The notes below the pieces were generated by a model that did no database searches, had not been told where the DNA came from, and saw only the letters and a program-made list of their open reading frames with translations. From NCBI GenBank assembly GCA_019120525.1, contig DWUW01000283.1:1-17682 (forward strand): a stretch of DNA of 17,682 bases, in the 5' to 3' direction. Origin of the DNA: Candidatus Eisenbergiella stercorigallinarum (GTDB lineage: Bacteria > Bacillota > Clostridia > Lachnospirales > Lachnospiraceae). Each line of letters starts with the position of its first letter. The first letter of the stretch is position 1. Made by a program: the position numbers and the translations under genes. Positions 7,393 through 14,513 of the stretch are shown in pieces.

Positions 7393-10247
7393 TGCCTTTC
7401 CCCCTCCTCAGCCAATCCAAACGTCACCCATTCCACCTCGATCCCGGGCATCTTGGTCTTCTGCAGCGTCAGCTCATAGCTTCCGGCTTCCAGGAACACC
7501 AAGCCCTGATCCTGCTCCACGCTTCTTCCGCCGGTACCGGCCACCTGCGGCGTGGCGAAGCGGACGCCGTTTAAGAGCAGGTTGCAGGCCGACTGGGCCC
7601 TGGTATCCAGATTTCCGTATTTCATGCAGACATGGACCTTATAAATTCCCGGGCGGGTCACCCGGAAGGCCCTGGGGACATAGGAAGGGGACTCCAGGCG
7701 GATGTGTTCCGGTGATGTACCGGCCTGGGAGGAACCGGAAGGGCCGCCGGCATCCACAGCCGTTTCCGGTCCGCCCGACAGCGCCGGGATCCGCTGAGGT
7801 TCTTCCTCTTCTCCCCCTACGAACCGCTCCATTACCGGAGCGTTCATCAGAAAACGGCAGATATTCATGACGCATCTCTGCAGTTCTCCCAGCGTCAGCG
7901 TTCCGTTTTCCAGAGCCTCCAGGGTATTGTCACGCATGGGATTGTCCTTTGCGGCAAGGTTATCCACCACCATATACAGATCGTTCTGCGCCCGGACCAT
8001 GGCCGCCGTATTGGAATGGCTTTCTTTTCCGCCCTTCACGCAGTCGTTCATGGTGGACCACCAGTCTGTCATCACGATGCCGCGATATCCCCATTCGTTT
8101 CTCAGGATGGTTGTGTTCAGATCATAATTGGAAGCGCACCAGTGGCCGTTTACCGGATTGTAGGCGGTCATCAGGCTGTCCGCCCCTCCTTCCTTCACGG
8201 CGATCTCAAATCCTCTCAGATACATCTCCCGCAGCGCCCGCTCCGAAACCGCGGCGTTGACCTTATTGCGTTCCGTCTCCTGGCTGTTGCATGCGAAATG
8301 CTTTACCGTAGCGTGGGAGCCGCCTTTTTTGATCCCGCGCACATTGGCTGCCGCCATCTTTCCGGTCAAAAGAGGATCTTCGGAAAAATACTCAAAATTC
8401 CTGCCATTCAGCGGACTGCGATGCAGATTCAGGCCAGGGCCGAGAAGCGTATCGATCTCGTTTCGCACCAGCTCCTTTCCCTCCATCACATACAGTTCCT
8501 CCACCAGCTTCTCGTCAAAGGTACAGGCAAGGAGGGTTCCGATCGGAACCTGGGTTGCCAGAGCCCCCACATCCATCCGAATGCCGGAGGGACCGTCAGA
8601 GGCCGCCGCCACCGGGATTCCATAATCCTTCTGCAGCGCGTCGGTCAGTCCGCCAAAGCAGGAAGCCACACCAGGCGTCACCCTCGGGCTGCACATCCCT
8701 TCCCCGCGCACCATAACCGCCAGTTCTTCGTTGGAAAGCTGGGCCACAAAAGCCTCCAGGGAAGCGTTTCCTTCCAGCACGTCCTGCAGGCGGATCCCCC
8801 GGCTGCCCGTCTGGGTCAGCCCGCCGGGAAGCCGTTTTCTGATCCGCTTTTCCAGAGATACCGTCGCTGTCGGCACAGCCTGGCCCGCAGGCTCGTATGT
8901 CCCATCCGGCCTGCGGACGCCCGGTACCAGACGGACAAAGCTTTTCCGCGGCGCACAGGCCTCCTCCAGCCGGCTCACCACACAGGTCTCCGGAATCCGT
9001 ACACCATTTTCCGACGTTTTATCTTCTCCATCCCCATTCAGGACCGGCACCGGGCAAAGCTCCCTGCTGCTGTTTCCCACAAGGATTTCATACAGTCCTT
9101 CCTCCAGCACATAGCAGGAACGGTTTCCCGTATAGCCGCCGTCGTCATAGGCCGCCATAGCGGATACGGGGAAGGCCAGCGTCAGCTCTTCCTCCTGTCC
9201 CGGCTGCAGCAATCCTGTCTTGGCAAAGGCCGCAAGCTCCCTCAGCGGCCTTCCAAGCTTTCCCTGGGGCGCGCTGTAATACACCTGGACCACTTCCCTT
9301 CCCGCATACCGGCTTCCTGTATTGCAGACACGAACATGGATCTCCACCTGCCCATCCCTTACCCGCGCGGGCTCCGGCGTAATGGAAAACGTGGTGTAGG
9401 ACAGGCCGAAACCGAAGGGGAACCGTACCTTCTGCGGGGCAAAGGTTTCAAAGTAACGGTAGCCTACATAAATATCCTCCTGATAGACATTCTCCGTCAG
9501 GCTCCCATGATTGGCCGTGGAGGGATAGTCCGCCGCGCAGCCGGCTATGGTATCCGCCAGTTTGCCGCAGGGCGTCGCGCGTCCGCTGATCACATCCGCA
9601 GCCGCATGCCCCCCTTCCTGTCCGCCATGCCACACATACAGCACCGCCGTAACCGGATTCTCACAGGGCAGATCCAGGAAGCTCATATCAATCACACAGG
9701 ATACATTCAGGATCACCGCCGTCCTGTCAAAATATTTCGTTACCGTCCGGATCAGCTTCTCTTCTTCCGCGCTCAGACGAAATCCGCCGGGCAGATCCTC
9801 ATAGTCCTTCGATTCTCCGGCCGTGCGCCCGATCACTACCAGCGCTTTGTCCGACCGCGCGGCAGCCGCGGCCGCAAGCTCCCCGGAAACCTCCATTTCC
9901 TTCTGGCTCCAGGGTTCCCCGGCCCATACGCCGCCCCCATCGTCAAAAGGATTCTGCCGGATCCATTCCTCATATACTGCCGCCAATTCCTCATCCACCC
10001 TAAGGCCCGCGCACTCCCGAAGGCTGTCCAGAAGATTGGTCGCATAGGGCGCGTTCACCGCCCCTCCCGAGCCGGTCCCGCTGCGATAATAGTCCTTCTG
10101 GACCCGGCCGAATACAGCCACCTTCTCCCCTTCTGCAACGGGAAGCGTTCCCCTCTCATTTTTCAGAAGCACTGCCCCCTGCGCCGCCACGCTGCGGCAC
10201 AGCTGTCCAAACCCCTCCAGGGGCACCCCGATCTTTTTTGCGCTCAT
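7362..10247 (-). CDS. GH3 family beta-glucosidase-type enzyme with inverted domain order
   Basis: This 961-residue glycosidase carries the GH3 domains in permuted order. The GH3 C-terminal alpha/beta domain comes first (about 15-245, starting RSVAAQGAVLLKNERGTLPV). A fibronectin-III-like domain follows (about 270-400, after FPFGFGLSYTTF), then the catalytic barrel (about 505-800). The nucleophile is Asp728 in GIVMTDWWS. Substrate-site motifs are DGPSGIR (551-557), GRNFEYFSEDP (615-625) and KHF (649-651). After a Gly/Ser/Pro-rich linker (about 811-845) a C-terminal beta-rich domain (about 846-945) resembles a carbohydrate-binding jelly roll. There is no signal peptide, so it acts in the cytosol. 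Such permuted GH3 enzymes are known from rumen Clostridia (Ruminococcus albus, Butyrivibrio). The ATG has AAAGGAG 5 nt upstream. Beta-glucosidase is the likely activity, though other beta-glycosides are possible. Confidence 0.92.
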   Translation of the reverse strand: MSAKKIGVPLEGFGQLCRSVAAQGAVLLKNERGTLPVAEGEKVAVFGRVQKDYYRSGTGSGGAVNAPYATNLLDSLRECAGLRVDEELAAVYEEWIRQNPFDDGGGVWAGEPWSQKEMEVSGELAAAAAARSDKALVVIGRTAGESKDYEDLPGGFRLSAEEEKLIRTVTKYFDRTAVILNVSCVIDMSFLDLPCENPVTAVLYVWHGGQEGGHAAADVISGRATPCGKLADTIAGCAADYPSTANHGSLTENVYQEDIYVGYRYFETFAPQKVRFPFGFGLSYTTFSITPEPARVRDGQVEIHVRVCNTGSRYAGREVVQVYYSAPQGKLGRPLRELAAFAKTGLLQPGQEEELTLAFPVSAMAAYDDGGYTGNRSCYVLEEGLYEILVGNSSRELCPVPVLNGDGEDKTSENGVRIPETCVVSRLEEACAPRKSFVRLVPGVRRPDGTYEPAGQAVPTATVSLEKRIRKRLPGGLTQTGSRGIRLQDVLEGNASLEAFVAQLSNEELAVMVRGEGMCSPRVTPGVASCFGGLTDALQKDYGIPVAAASDGPSGIRMDVGALATQVPIGTLLACTFDEKLVEELYVMEGKELVRNEIDTLLGPGLNLHRSPLNGRNFEYFSEDPLLTGKMAAANVRGIKKGGSHATVKHFACNSQETERNKVNAAVSERALREMYLRGFEIAVKEGGADSLMTAYNPVNGHWCASNYDLNTTILRNEWGYRGIVMTDWWSTMNDCVKGGKESHSNTAAMVRAQNDLYMVVDNLAAKDNPMRDNTLEALENGTLTLGELQRCVMNICRFLMNAPVMERFVGGEEEEPQRIPALSGGPETAVDAGGPSGSSQAGTSPEHIRLESPSYVPRAFRVTRPGIYKVHVCMKYGNLDTRAQSACNLLLNGVRFATPQVAGTGGRSVEQDQGLVFLEAGSYELTLQKTKMPGIEVEWVTFGLAEEGERQCMTKKHISG

Positions 10248-10264
10248 GGCAACTCCTTTCTCCC

Positions 10265-10285
10265 GCCGTTTTTCCGCAAAACGGC
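10265..10285 (-). other. Hairpin before the GH3 ribosome site
   Basis: A perfect 8-bp stem (GCCGTTTT/AAAACGGC, 5-nt loop) lies between the 72-residue gene and the GH3 ribosome site at 10253-10259. No T-run follows on the minus strand, so it is more likely a stabilising or processing element than a terminator. Confidence 0.35.
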
Positions 10286-10307
10286 AGATCTTCCGCGTCA
10301 GGTTCTC

Positions 10308-10526
10308 TCAGAAAATGTGCCTGATCTCCTCTTTTTTCACACCGTATCTGCGGCAGAACAGCTCCAGATCCTCTTCACAGGCAACCAGCATCACTTCCTG
10401 AAACTTCCCGCCCACATCCAGAAAGCCTGCCGCCGTCTCTCCCGTGCAGATACTGCTCTTCATGGCGGGCTGCCAGCCATCATAATCATGGATCCGCGCC
10501 TCTTTCTTCCTGCGAAACAGCTTCAT
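10308..10526 (-). CDS. Conserved small protein, 72 residues, function unknown
   Basis: The product is a small soluble protein with a basic N-terminus (MKLFRRKKEAR) and a core containing SSICTGETAAGF and EEDLELFCRRYG. I recall proteins of this shape from many Lachnospiraceae genomes, where they are sometimes labelled 'aspartate dehydrogenase' without obvious reason. That is memory, not a search result. The ATG at 10526 has a GGAGG ribosome site, and an extended -10 promoter match lies just upstream. It precedes the GH3 gene by 60 bp in the same direction and probably heads the same transcript. It lacks a nucleotide-binding motif, so a dehydrogenase function is not supported. Confidence 0.75.
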   Translation of the reverse strand: MKLFRRKKEARIHDYDGWQPAMKSSICTGETAAGFLDVGGKFQEVMLVACEEDLELFCRRYGVKKEEIRHIF

Positions 10527-10550
10527 GCCCTCCCTCCTTCCTCTCCAAAA

Positions 10551-10579
10551 AGCATATCAAAACAGGAGGAGGGATGCAA
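10551..10579 (-). promoter_or_regulatory. Candidate promoter of the 72-residue/GH3/M20/URO-D unit
   Basis: The minus strand reads TTGCAT (10574-10579), a 17-bp spacer and TATGCT (10551-10556) preceded by TGA, an extended -10 arrangement. It starts about 25 nt before the small gene's start codon. The -35 matches poorly. Confidence 0.4.
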
Positions 10580-10581
10580 CA

Positions 10582-10601
10582 GAAAAAGAGAGCTCCTCTC
10601 A
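10582..10601 (-). terminator. Weak terminator-like hairpin after the 521-residue gene
   Basis: On the minus strand GAGAG, loop GAG, CTCTC and then TTTTT follow directly on the stop codon. The stem is only 5 bp, so readthrough into the next unit is likely. Confidence 0.3.
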
Positions 10602-12164
10602 CGGATCTGTCCGCTCCGCGAAATGCCGGTACAGCGCGTCATTCGTCACCCAGGCAAGGACCGCCCACCTTGCGTCATCGTCCAGCTTCACCCTGGCCAT
10701 CGGATAATACCGCTGGAAGCTTTCCCTGTCCCTTTCCACCCGCGTGAAGATCTCCTGCCACTGCTTCTCCATCAGGAACAGCCTTCCGCCTTCCCGGACC
10801 AGAAAGGCGTTCCGCTCCCGGGCGCTTCCCTCCATCAGCTGCCTGAAACGATCCTCCCCGCAAAGGCTCTGACAAAAGGAAAAAAATTTCAGGCACTCTT
10901 TTTCCAGCTCCGGCTCGATCCGGTCTCCCGGTTCATAGCAGATCAGCTCCTGATACCCGCATATCTCATATTTCTCCTGTTTTTTTCTCTGCGCTTCCAC
11001 CTTTTTATCCATCAGGTCATTCAGCAGGGCGGACGGCTCCGGTTTTGCCGCCTCCTTCAGGAATCCGGCCATGATCCCGCCCACGTCGCAGTAACCGCCG
11101 ATAAAACGCTCCAGCGTCTCACGGATCTCCTCCGGAGGGATATATCGGTTCACGCTGTAATTCTTCGCGCCGGACAGGACAAACTGTGCCAACAGCGTGT
11201 AGATGGAATAGGGCGTCTCCTCCTCCCTGTCGATCTCCAGGCAATCCCGCAGATCCTTTTTTCTCAGAAACACCTTCGACCTCATCACCGCTTCCACAAA
11301 CGGCTTATAATACTCCGTCCCGTCCCGGTCAGTAAAACGTATATACCGGCAAAGCTCTTCCAGACTGTTTCCCAGATTGAGATAATCCCTGAGCGCGGAA
11401 GCGAAACCGGACGATCCGATCCGCAGATCCCGAAATTCCCCCTTCCAGAAGGCGGCCTGTTCTTCTTCCGTAAAATGTTCCCTTATATACTTTCCATATT
11501 CCATATCCGCCACACCCAGATACAGATAGTGAAATACATTCAGCACCTCCCGTTTCTTCAACGGCAGCGCGCGGATCCGTCTGTACAGACGTTCCGGGAC
11601 GCAGCGGGCCGGAAGCCTGACCGGCCTGTCCAGGCAGCGAGTCGCCATCCGCACAGCCCTCCTGCACTGGCCAAGCGTGATATCTCCGTCCACACAGGCT
11701 TTCCCCTCCAGCCGGTCCTCGACCATACAGCCGATCGCGAGAAGGTAAAGATGGTAGGCCTTCCCCTGCGTCTTATTCCCCCAGAGATGCAGGCTCCCCA
11801 TACATCTTCCATCCTCCCAGCCCAGCATGGTCCTTCCGGCTGCAGCCGCGAGCAGCGGATCAGCCGGAGCCGCCAGAAAGGAACGTCTCTTTCGCTTTTC
11901 TTCCAGCAGCCCGCCCAGCCTGGCAGGAAAAAACTGCGCTTCCGCCATTCCAAACGTAACGCTGTCTCCCACAGCCCGCCAGCCCTTTTCCCGGTCCCCT
12001 TCCGCCGAAGGGATGCCGCAGACCAGCCTGCTGCCATATGCCTCCGTCTCCTGCAGGTCCATCAGACGGAACGCTTCCGCCAGGCGCAGGCTCTCCTCAT
12101 ATACCGCCGCCCATTCTTCATCCGTCACGTCCTTCGATAGGTACAGGTCAATAAAAATTCCCAT
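10599..12164 (-). CDS. Uncharacterised protein, 521 residues
   Basis: I do not recognise a known domain. The N-terminus reads MGIFIDLYLSKDVTDEEWAAV and the chain is soluble, mixed acidic and basic, with no signal peptide and no membrane segment. Two regions stand out: a Cys/Arg-rich part near 165-200 and a helical, Lys/Glu-rich segment near 390-415 (LNDLMDKKVEAQRKKQEKY). The frame is open to 12260, but ATG 12164 has AAAGGAGG 5 nt upstream and a good promoter lies at 12216-12244, inside the would-be longer N-terminus, so 12164 is the start. The gene is probably monocistronic. It lies between the XRE regulator and the GH3 unit. No function is proposed. Confidence 0.85.
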   Translation of the reverse strand: MGIFIDLYLSKDVTDEEWAAVYEESLRLAEAFRLMDLQETEAYGSRLVCGIPSAEGDREKGWRAVGDSVTFGMAEAQFFPARLGGLLEEKRKRRSFLAAPADPLLAAAAGRTMLGWEDGRCMGSLHLWGNKTQGKAYHLYLLAIGCMVEDRLEGKACVDGDITLGQCRRAVRMATRCLDRPVRLPARCVPERLYRRIRALPLKKREVLNVFHYLYLGVADMEYGKYIREHFTEEEQAAFWKGEFRDLRIGSSGFASALRDYLNLGNSLEELCRYIRFTDRDGTEYYKPFVEAVMRSKVFLRKKDLRDCLEIDREEETPYSIYTLLAQFVLSGAKNYSVNRYIPPEEIRETLERFIGGYCDVGGIMAGFLKEAAKPEPSALLNDLMDKKVEAQRKKQEKYEICGYQELICYEPGDRIEPELEKECLKFFSFCQSLCGEDRFRQLMEGSARERNAFLVREGGRLFLMEKQWQEIFTRVERDRESFQRYYPMARVKLDDDARWAVLAWVTNDALYRHFAERTDP

Positions 12165-12215
12165 GCGGCCTCCTTTCCACCCTGCCGAAAGGCCTCCGCC
12201 TTCCGTGGTATAGAA

Positions 12216-12244
12216 AGTATAACCCGCATGGGAATTCCTGTCAT
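12216..12244 (-). promoter_or_regulatory. Promoter of the 521-residue gene
   Basis: ATGACA (12239-12244) and TATACT (12216-12221) on the minus strand are exactly 17 bp apart, and each matches the sigma-A consensus at five of six positions. The start codon is about 45 nt downstream of the predicted transcription start. Confidence 0.65.
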
Positions 12245-12309
12245 TGAACGCAAAATTCAATTTTCAGCAAGGGACAGCCGCCATCCGAAAACCGGAAGCC
12301 TTCCCCCGT

Positions 12310-12651
12310 TCACGCCGCTCCTCCGCTTATGCACAGCGCTTCAAAATAGGACAGGACTCTCCGGCGATAACCATCCGGCCTGATCCATGCCCGCCAGTCG
12401 TATACGGGCCTGAGCGACCTTCCGTCGTCAGCCGTCCCGGCCACCAGCCTGTCCATATCCACCCGCAGCAGGCAGCTCAACGCATACAGGTTATCCACGC
12501 TGGGAATATTCGTCCCGTCCAGCCAGCGATAGACCGTCTGCACGCACGACAGATCCAGATAAATCTGGATATCCGCCGGAGACATTCCCCTCTTTTCCAT
12601 ATAATAGCGGATCCTTCTTCCTGTTTTTTTCTTATCGATTGCTGGGATCAT
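12310..12651 (-). CDS. XRE-family helix-turn-helix regulator
   Basis: This 113-residue protein has a Cro/C1-type helix-turn-helix at about 9-62 (TGRRIRYYMEKRGMSPADIQIYL, then VQTVYRWLDGTNIPSVDNLYALSCLL). A short C-terminal tail (about 65-113) has no recognised domain. It closely resembles the many small XRE regulators of Lachnospiraceae with the YKWL-type recognition helix. A TTG start at 12687 is possible in frame, but it would lie in the terminator hairpin. The ATG at 12651 has AAAAGGAG 6 nt upstream and is chosen. The gene has its own promoter at 12863-12892 and a leader of about 205 nt containing a strong terminator. It does not share a transcript with the sugar operon, which ends upstream. 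Confidence 0.85.
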   Translation of the reverse strand: MIPAIDKKKTGRRIRYYMEKRGMSPADIQIYLDLSCVQTVYRWLDGTNIPSVDNLYALSCLLRVDMDRLVAGTADDGRSLRPVYDWRAWIRPDGYRRRVLSYFEALCISGGAA

Positions 12652-12674
12652 CCGGTTCTCCTTTTCTTCAACGA

Positions 12675-12779
12675 TCAGTTTGGACAAAAAAGGAGTCTAA
12701 CAATTTCTTTTTTGTTAAACTCCTCTCTTCCCCCTGTTCCCTTCTGCTTTCCGCCCGTCCTGCGGCCGGATATCATCAT
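12675..12779 (-). CDS. Possible 34-residue leader peptide in the XRE leader
   Basis: The frame starts MMISGRRTGGKQKGTGG and ends in LLFCPN. Its ATG has GGAAGG with 5-nt spacing. It runs through the whole terminator hairpin and stops 23 nt before the XRE start codon, so ribosomes translating it would melt the hairpin. This geometry suggests a translation-dependent antiterminator, but the ORF is short and may be fortuitous. Confidence 0.3.
   Translation of the reverse strand: MMISGRRTGGKQKGTGGREEFNKKEIVRLLFCPN
12684..12723 (-). terminator. Intrinsic terminator inside the XRE leader
   Basis: In minus-strand RNA GGAGTTTAACAA (12712-12723) pairs with TTGTTAGACTCC (12692-12703) over all 12 positions with one G-U pair, around an 8-nt A-rich loop. 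Six T residues follow (12686-12691). It lies about 35 nt before the XRE start codon and about 135 nt after the predicted transcription start. Confidence 0.75.
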
Positions 12780-12862
12780 TGCGTCCTTCCTTCAACTATG
12801 CCTCTGTACCGTTCCTTATCATATTCAATTAACTCTTATTCTCTGAAATGAAAAGTATATTA

Positions 12863-12892
12863 ATTATAACATAGCCGTTTCGATTTCTTCAA
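12863..12892 (-). promoter_or_regulatory. Promoter for the XRE leader
   Basis: A perfect TATAAT (12863-12868) with an extended TGT in front, and TTGAAG (12887-12892) 18 bp upstream, face the XRE gene. Transcription would start near 12856. Confidence 0.65.
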
Positions 12893-12913
12893 CAGCTTTT
12901 CTGTATGAATCCA

Positions 12914-12942
12914 AGAAAACCCCCGGCCAATCTGGCCGGAGG
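12914..12942 (-). terminator. Terminator of the arabinofuranosidase/transporter operon
   Basis: On the minus strand CCTCCGGCCA and TGGCCGGGGG form a 10-bp stem (one G-U pair) with loop GAT, followed by TTTTCTT. It lies 28 nt after the stop of the GH51 gene and separates the operon from the XRE promoter. Confidence 0.85.
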
Positions 12943-12969
12943 CTTTCTTTCCTTATCCTGAAGAATTCT

Positions 12970-14475
12970 TCAGTTTTCCAACGTTACCGCGTTGATCGAA
13001 TGATGCTTTATATGACAGAATATCGCGTTCTCTTTCACCCTGACTTTTTCTTCACGAAGCTCCACATTGGTCTTTTCCAACGTATTCGTTGCACGGACAT
13101 CTTCATTCCATATGGTATGCAAAATGGCTTCTTCTGTCGACACATCCCACTCCTGCAGAGATATTTCCACGTCAAAATCTTCTTCCCTGCTCAAATTGGT
13201 AATAAAAATCGTAACCCCCTTTTCCCCACCGGTCGCTACCACATCAAGAACCGGGATATCCCGCAGTTTACTTTTTGCCCTTCCCCACTTTGGCCACCGA
13301 TAATCAACCGGCATTCCAATCTGTACAGAAGGGACATCGCAAATACTCTCTATCAGATTTTCCCTCATGGTCTGTGCGTACATCTTCATCAGATAAAAAT
13401 CCGGCTGAAGAAGGATCCGGTCGCCCAACGGCTGAATCGGGCCATTTCCTCCGACAGCGAACGTATAATTTGCCCTCTCCACATATTTGGAATCCTTGAT
13501 AAAGGAATTCATGATAAGCGATGACCACATCGTCATCTCAAGGGTAAATTCGCTCCCGTCCCTTGTACCCACAGGATTCCACTCGTCCCATACGATTTTT
13601 GCAAAATATTCGGAATCATCCGCTGCCGCTTCCATCGCACTTCGCATCAGCAGAGTTCTCTCGTGGAAGAATTCCCCCATCGTCATACGGGTTTCATAAT
13701 CCGTATCCGTATATGCGCTTTCATTTCCGATCGGATAATAGTGCGCAGACATATAGTCCATATAATCCCCACCATTCGGAGCATAAGGAACCTGTCGGAC
13801 ACTTAATCGGGAGGTTACTTTATAATTCCAGTCCGGATCTGTTTCCAGCCCAACAGCGGTCAGCCGGATGGAAGGATCTGCCCGTCGCATGGCATGTGCG
13901 AAATGCATCGCTTTCCGGGAATATTCTTCCGCATCCATCATTCCAAACTGCCACTGTGCATAGACTTCATTTCCCAGGCACCAGTTTTTTACATCGAACG
14001 GTTCCTCGTATCCATCCCTCCTGCGCAGATTCGCATAGTAAGTATCCTCTCTGCCATTGCAATACTCAACCCAGTTCATGGCTTCTTCCGGCGTCCCGCT
14101 TCCCATATTGACACCTATGATCGGTTCCGCTCCCACCTTTCGGCACAATTTGATAAACTCTGCCGTTCCGTGGCGGTTATCTTCCACGGCTTCCCACGCA
14201 AAATTCACTTTTCTTGGTCTCTGGCCAACCGGCCCGATCCCATCCATCCAGTGATAGGCTGAGCTGAAATTTCCTGCCCATCGGATCTGAGAAACTCCCA
14301 TCTCCCTCATTTTTTCAAGGATATCCGTCCGAAATCCATCCTCATCCGCCATACAGCTCTCCGGATCATAGATCCCTCCAGGTATATTCCCGGGAAACTG
14401 CTCCACAAAATGTCCCAAAATCCCCCTGCTGATCCCATTTTTCAAATGTCCGGGATATACTTTAATCTTTACCAT
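12970..14475 (-). CDS. GH51 alpha-L-arabinofuranosidase
   Basis: This 501-residue retaining glycosidase would release terminal arabinofuranose from imported arabino- or arabinoxylo-oligosaccharides. The N-terminal part carries the family pattern (GHFVEQ, GGIYDPES, ADEDGFR, SAYHWMDGIGP). The acid/base is Glu170 in WCLGNE and the nucleophile Glu298 in VWDEWN. After the barrel (to about 375) comes the C-terminal beta-sandwich domain. The length is standard and no signal peptide is present, so it is cytosolic. The family's usual WPGGNF reads WAGNFSS here and GNEMDG reads GNEVYAQ, which marks a divergent subgroup; activity on another furanoside or on a modified arabinoside is possible. The ATG at 14475 has GGAGG 5 nt upstream. 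It lies 38 bp after the solute-binding protein gene. Confidence 0.9.
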   Translation of the reverse strand: MVKIKVYPGHLKNGISRGILGHFVEQFPGNIPGGIYDPESCMADEDGFRTDILEKMREMGVSQIRWAGNFSSAYHWMDGIGPVGQRPRKVNFAWEAVEDNRHGTAEFIKLCRKVGAEPIIGVNMGSGTPEEAMNWVEYCNGREDTYYANLRRRDGYEEPFDVKNWCLGNEVYAQWQFGMMDAEEYSRKAMHFAHAMRRADPSIRLTAVGLETDPDWNYKVTSRLSVRQVPYAPNGGDYMDYMSAHYYPIGNESAYTDTDYETRMTMGEFFHERTLLMRSAMEAAADDSEYFAKIVWDEWNPVGTRDGSEFTLEMTMWSSLIMNSFIKDSKYVERANYTFAVGGNGPIQPLGDRILLQPDFYLMKMYAQTMRENLIESICDVPSVQIGMPVDYRWPKWGRAKSKLRDIPVLDVVATGGEKGVTIFITNLSREEDFDVEISLQEWDVSTEEAILHTIWNEDVRATNTLEKTNVELREEKVRVKENAIFCHIKHHSINAVTLEN

Positions 14476-14513
14476 ATCATCCTCCGCCTTACTTTACTGT
14501 CTTTTTCATCAGC

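Noticed and set aside
8016..12140. Open frame of 1374 codons on the plus strand
   Set aside because: It runs codon-aligned and antisense to the GH3, 72-residue and 521-residue genes, which all share the same phase. It is open only because those genes avoid TTA, CTA and TCA. The product is low-complexity and has no ribosome site or domain.
12252..12264. AAAATT/AATTTT inverted repeat
   Set aside because: It is short, AT-only and has a single-base spacer, so it can form neither a terminator nor a convincing operator. It is left as chance.
12652..12687. Longer XRE start at TTG 12687
   Set aside because: The start would lie in the terminator stem-tail with no ribosome site, whereas ATG 12651 has AAAAGGAG at 6 nt.
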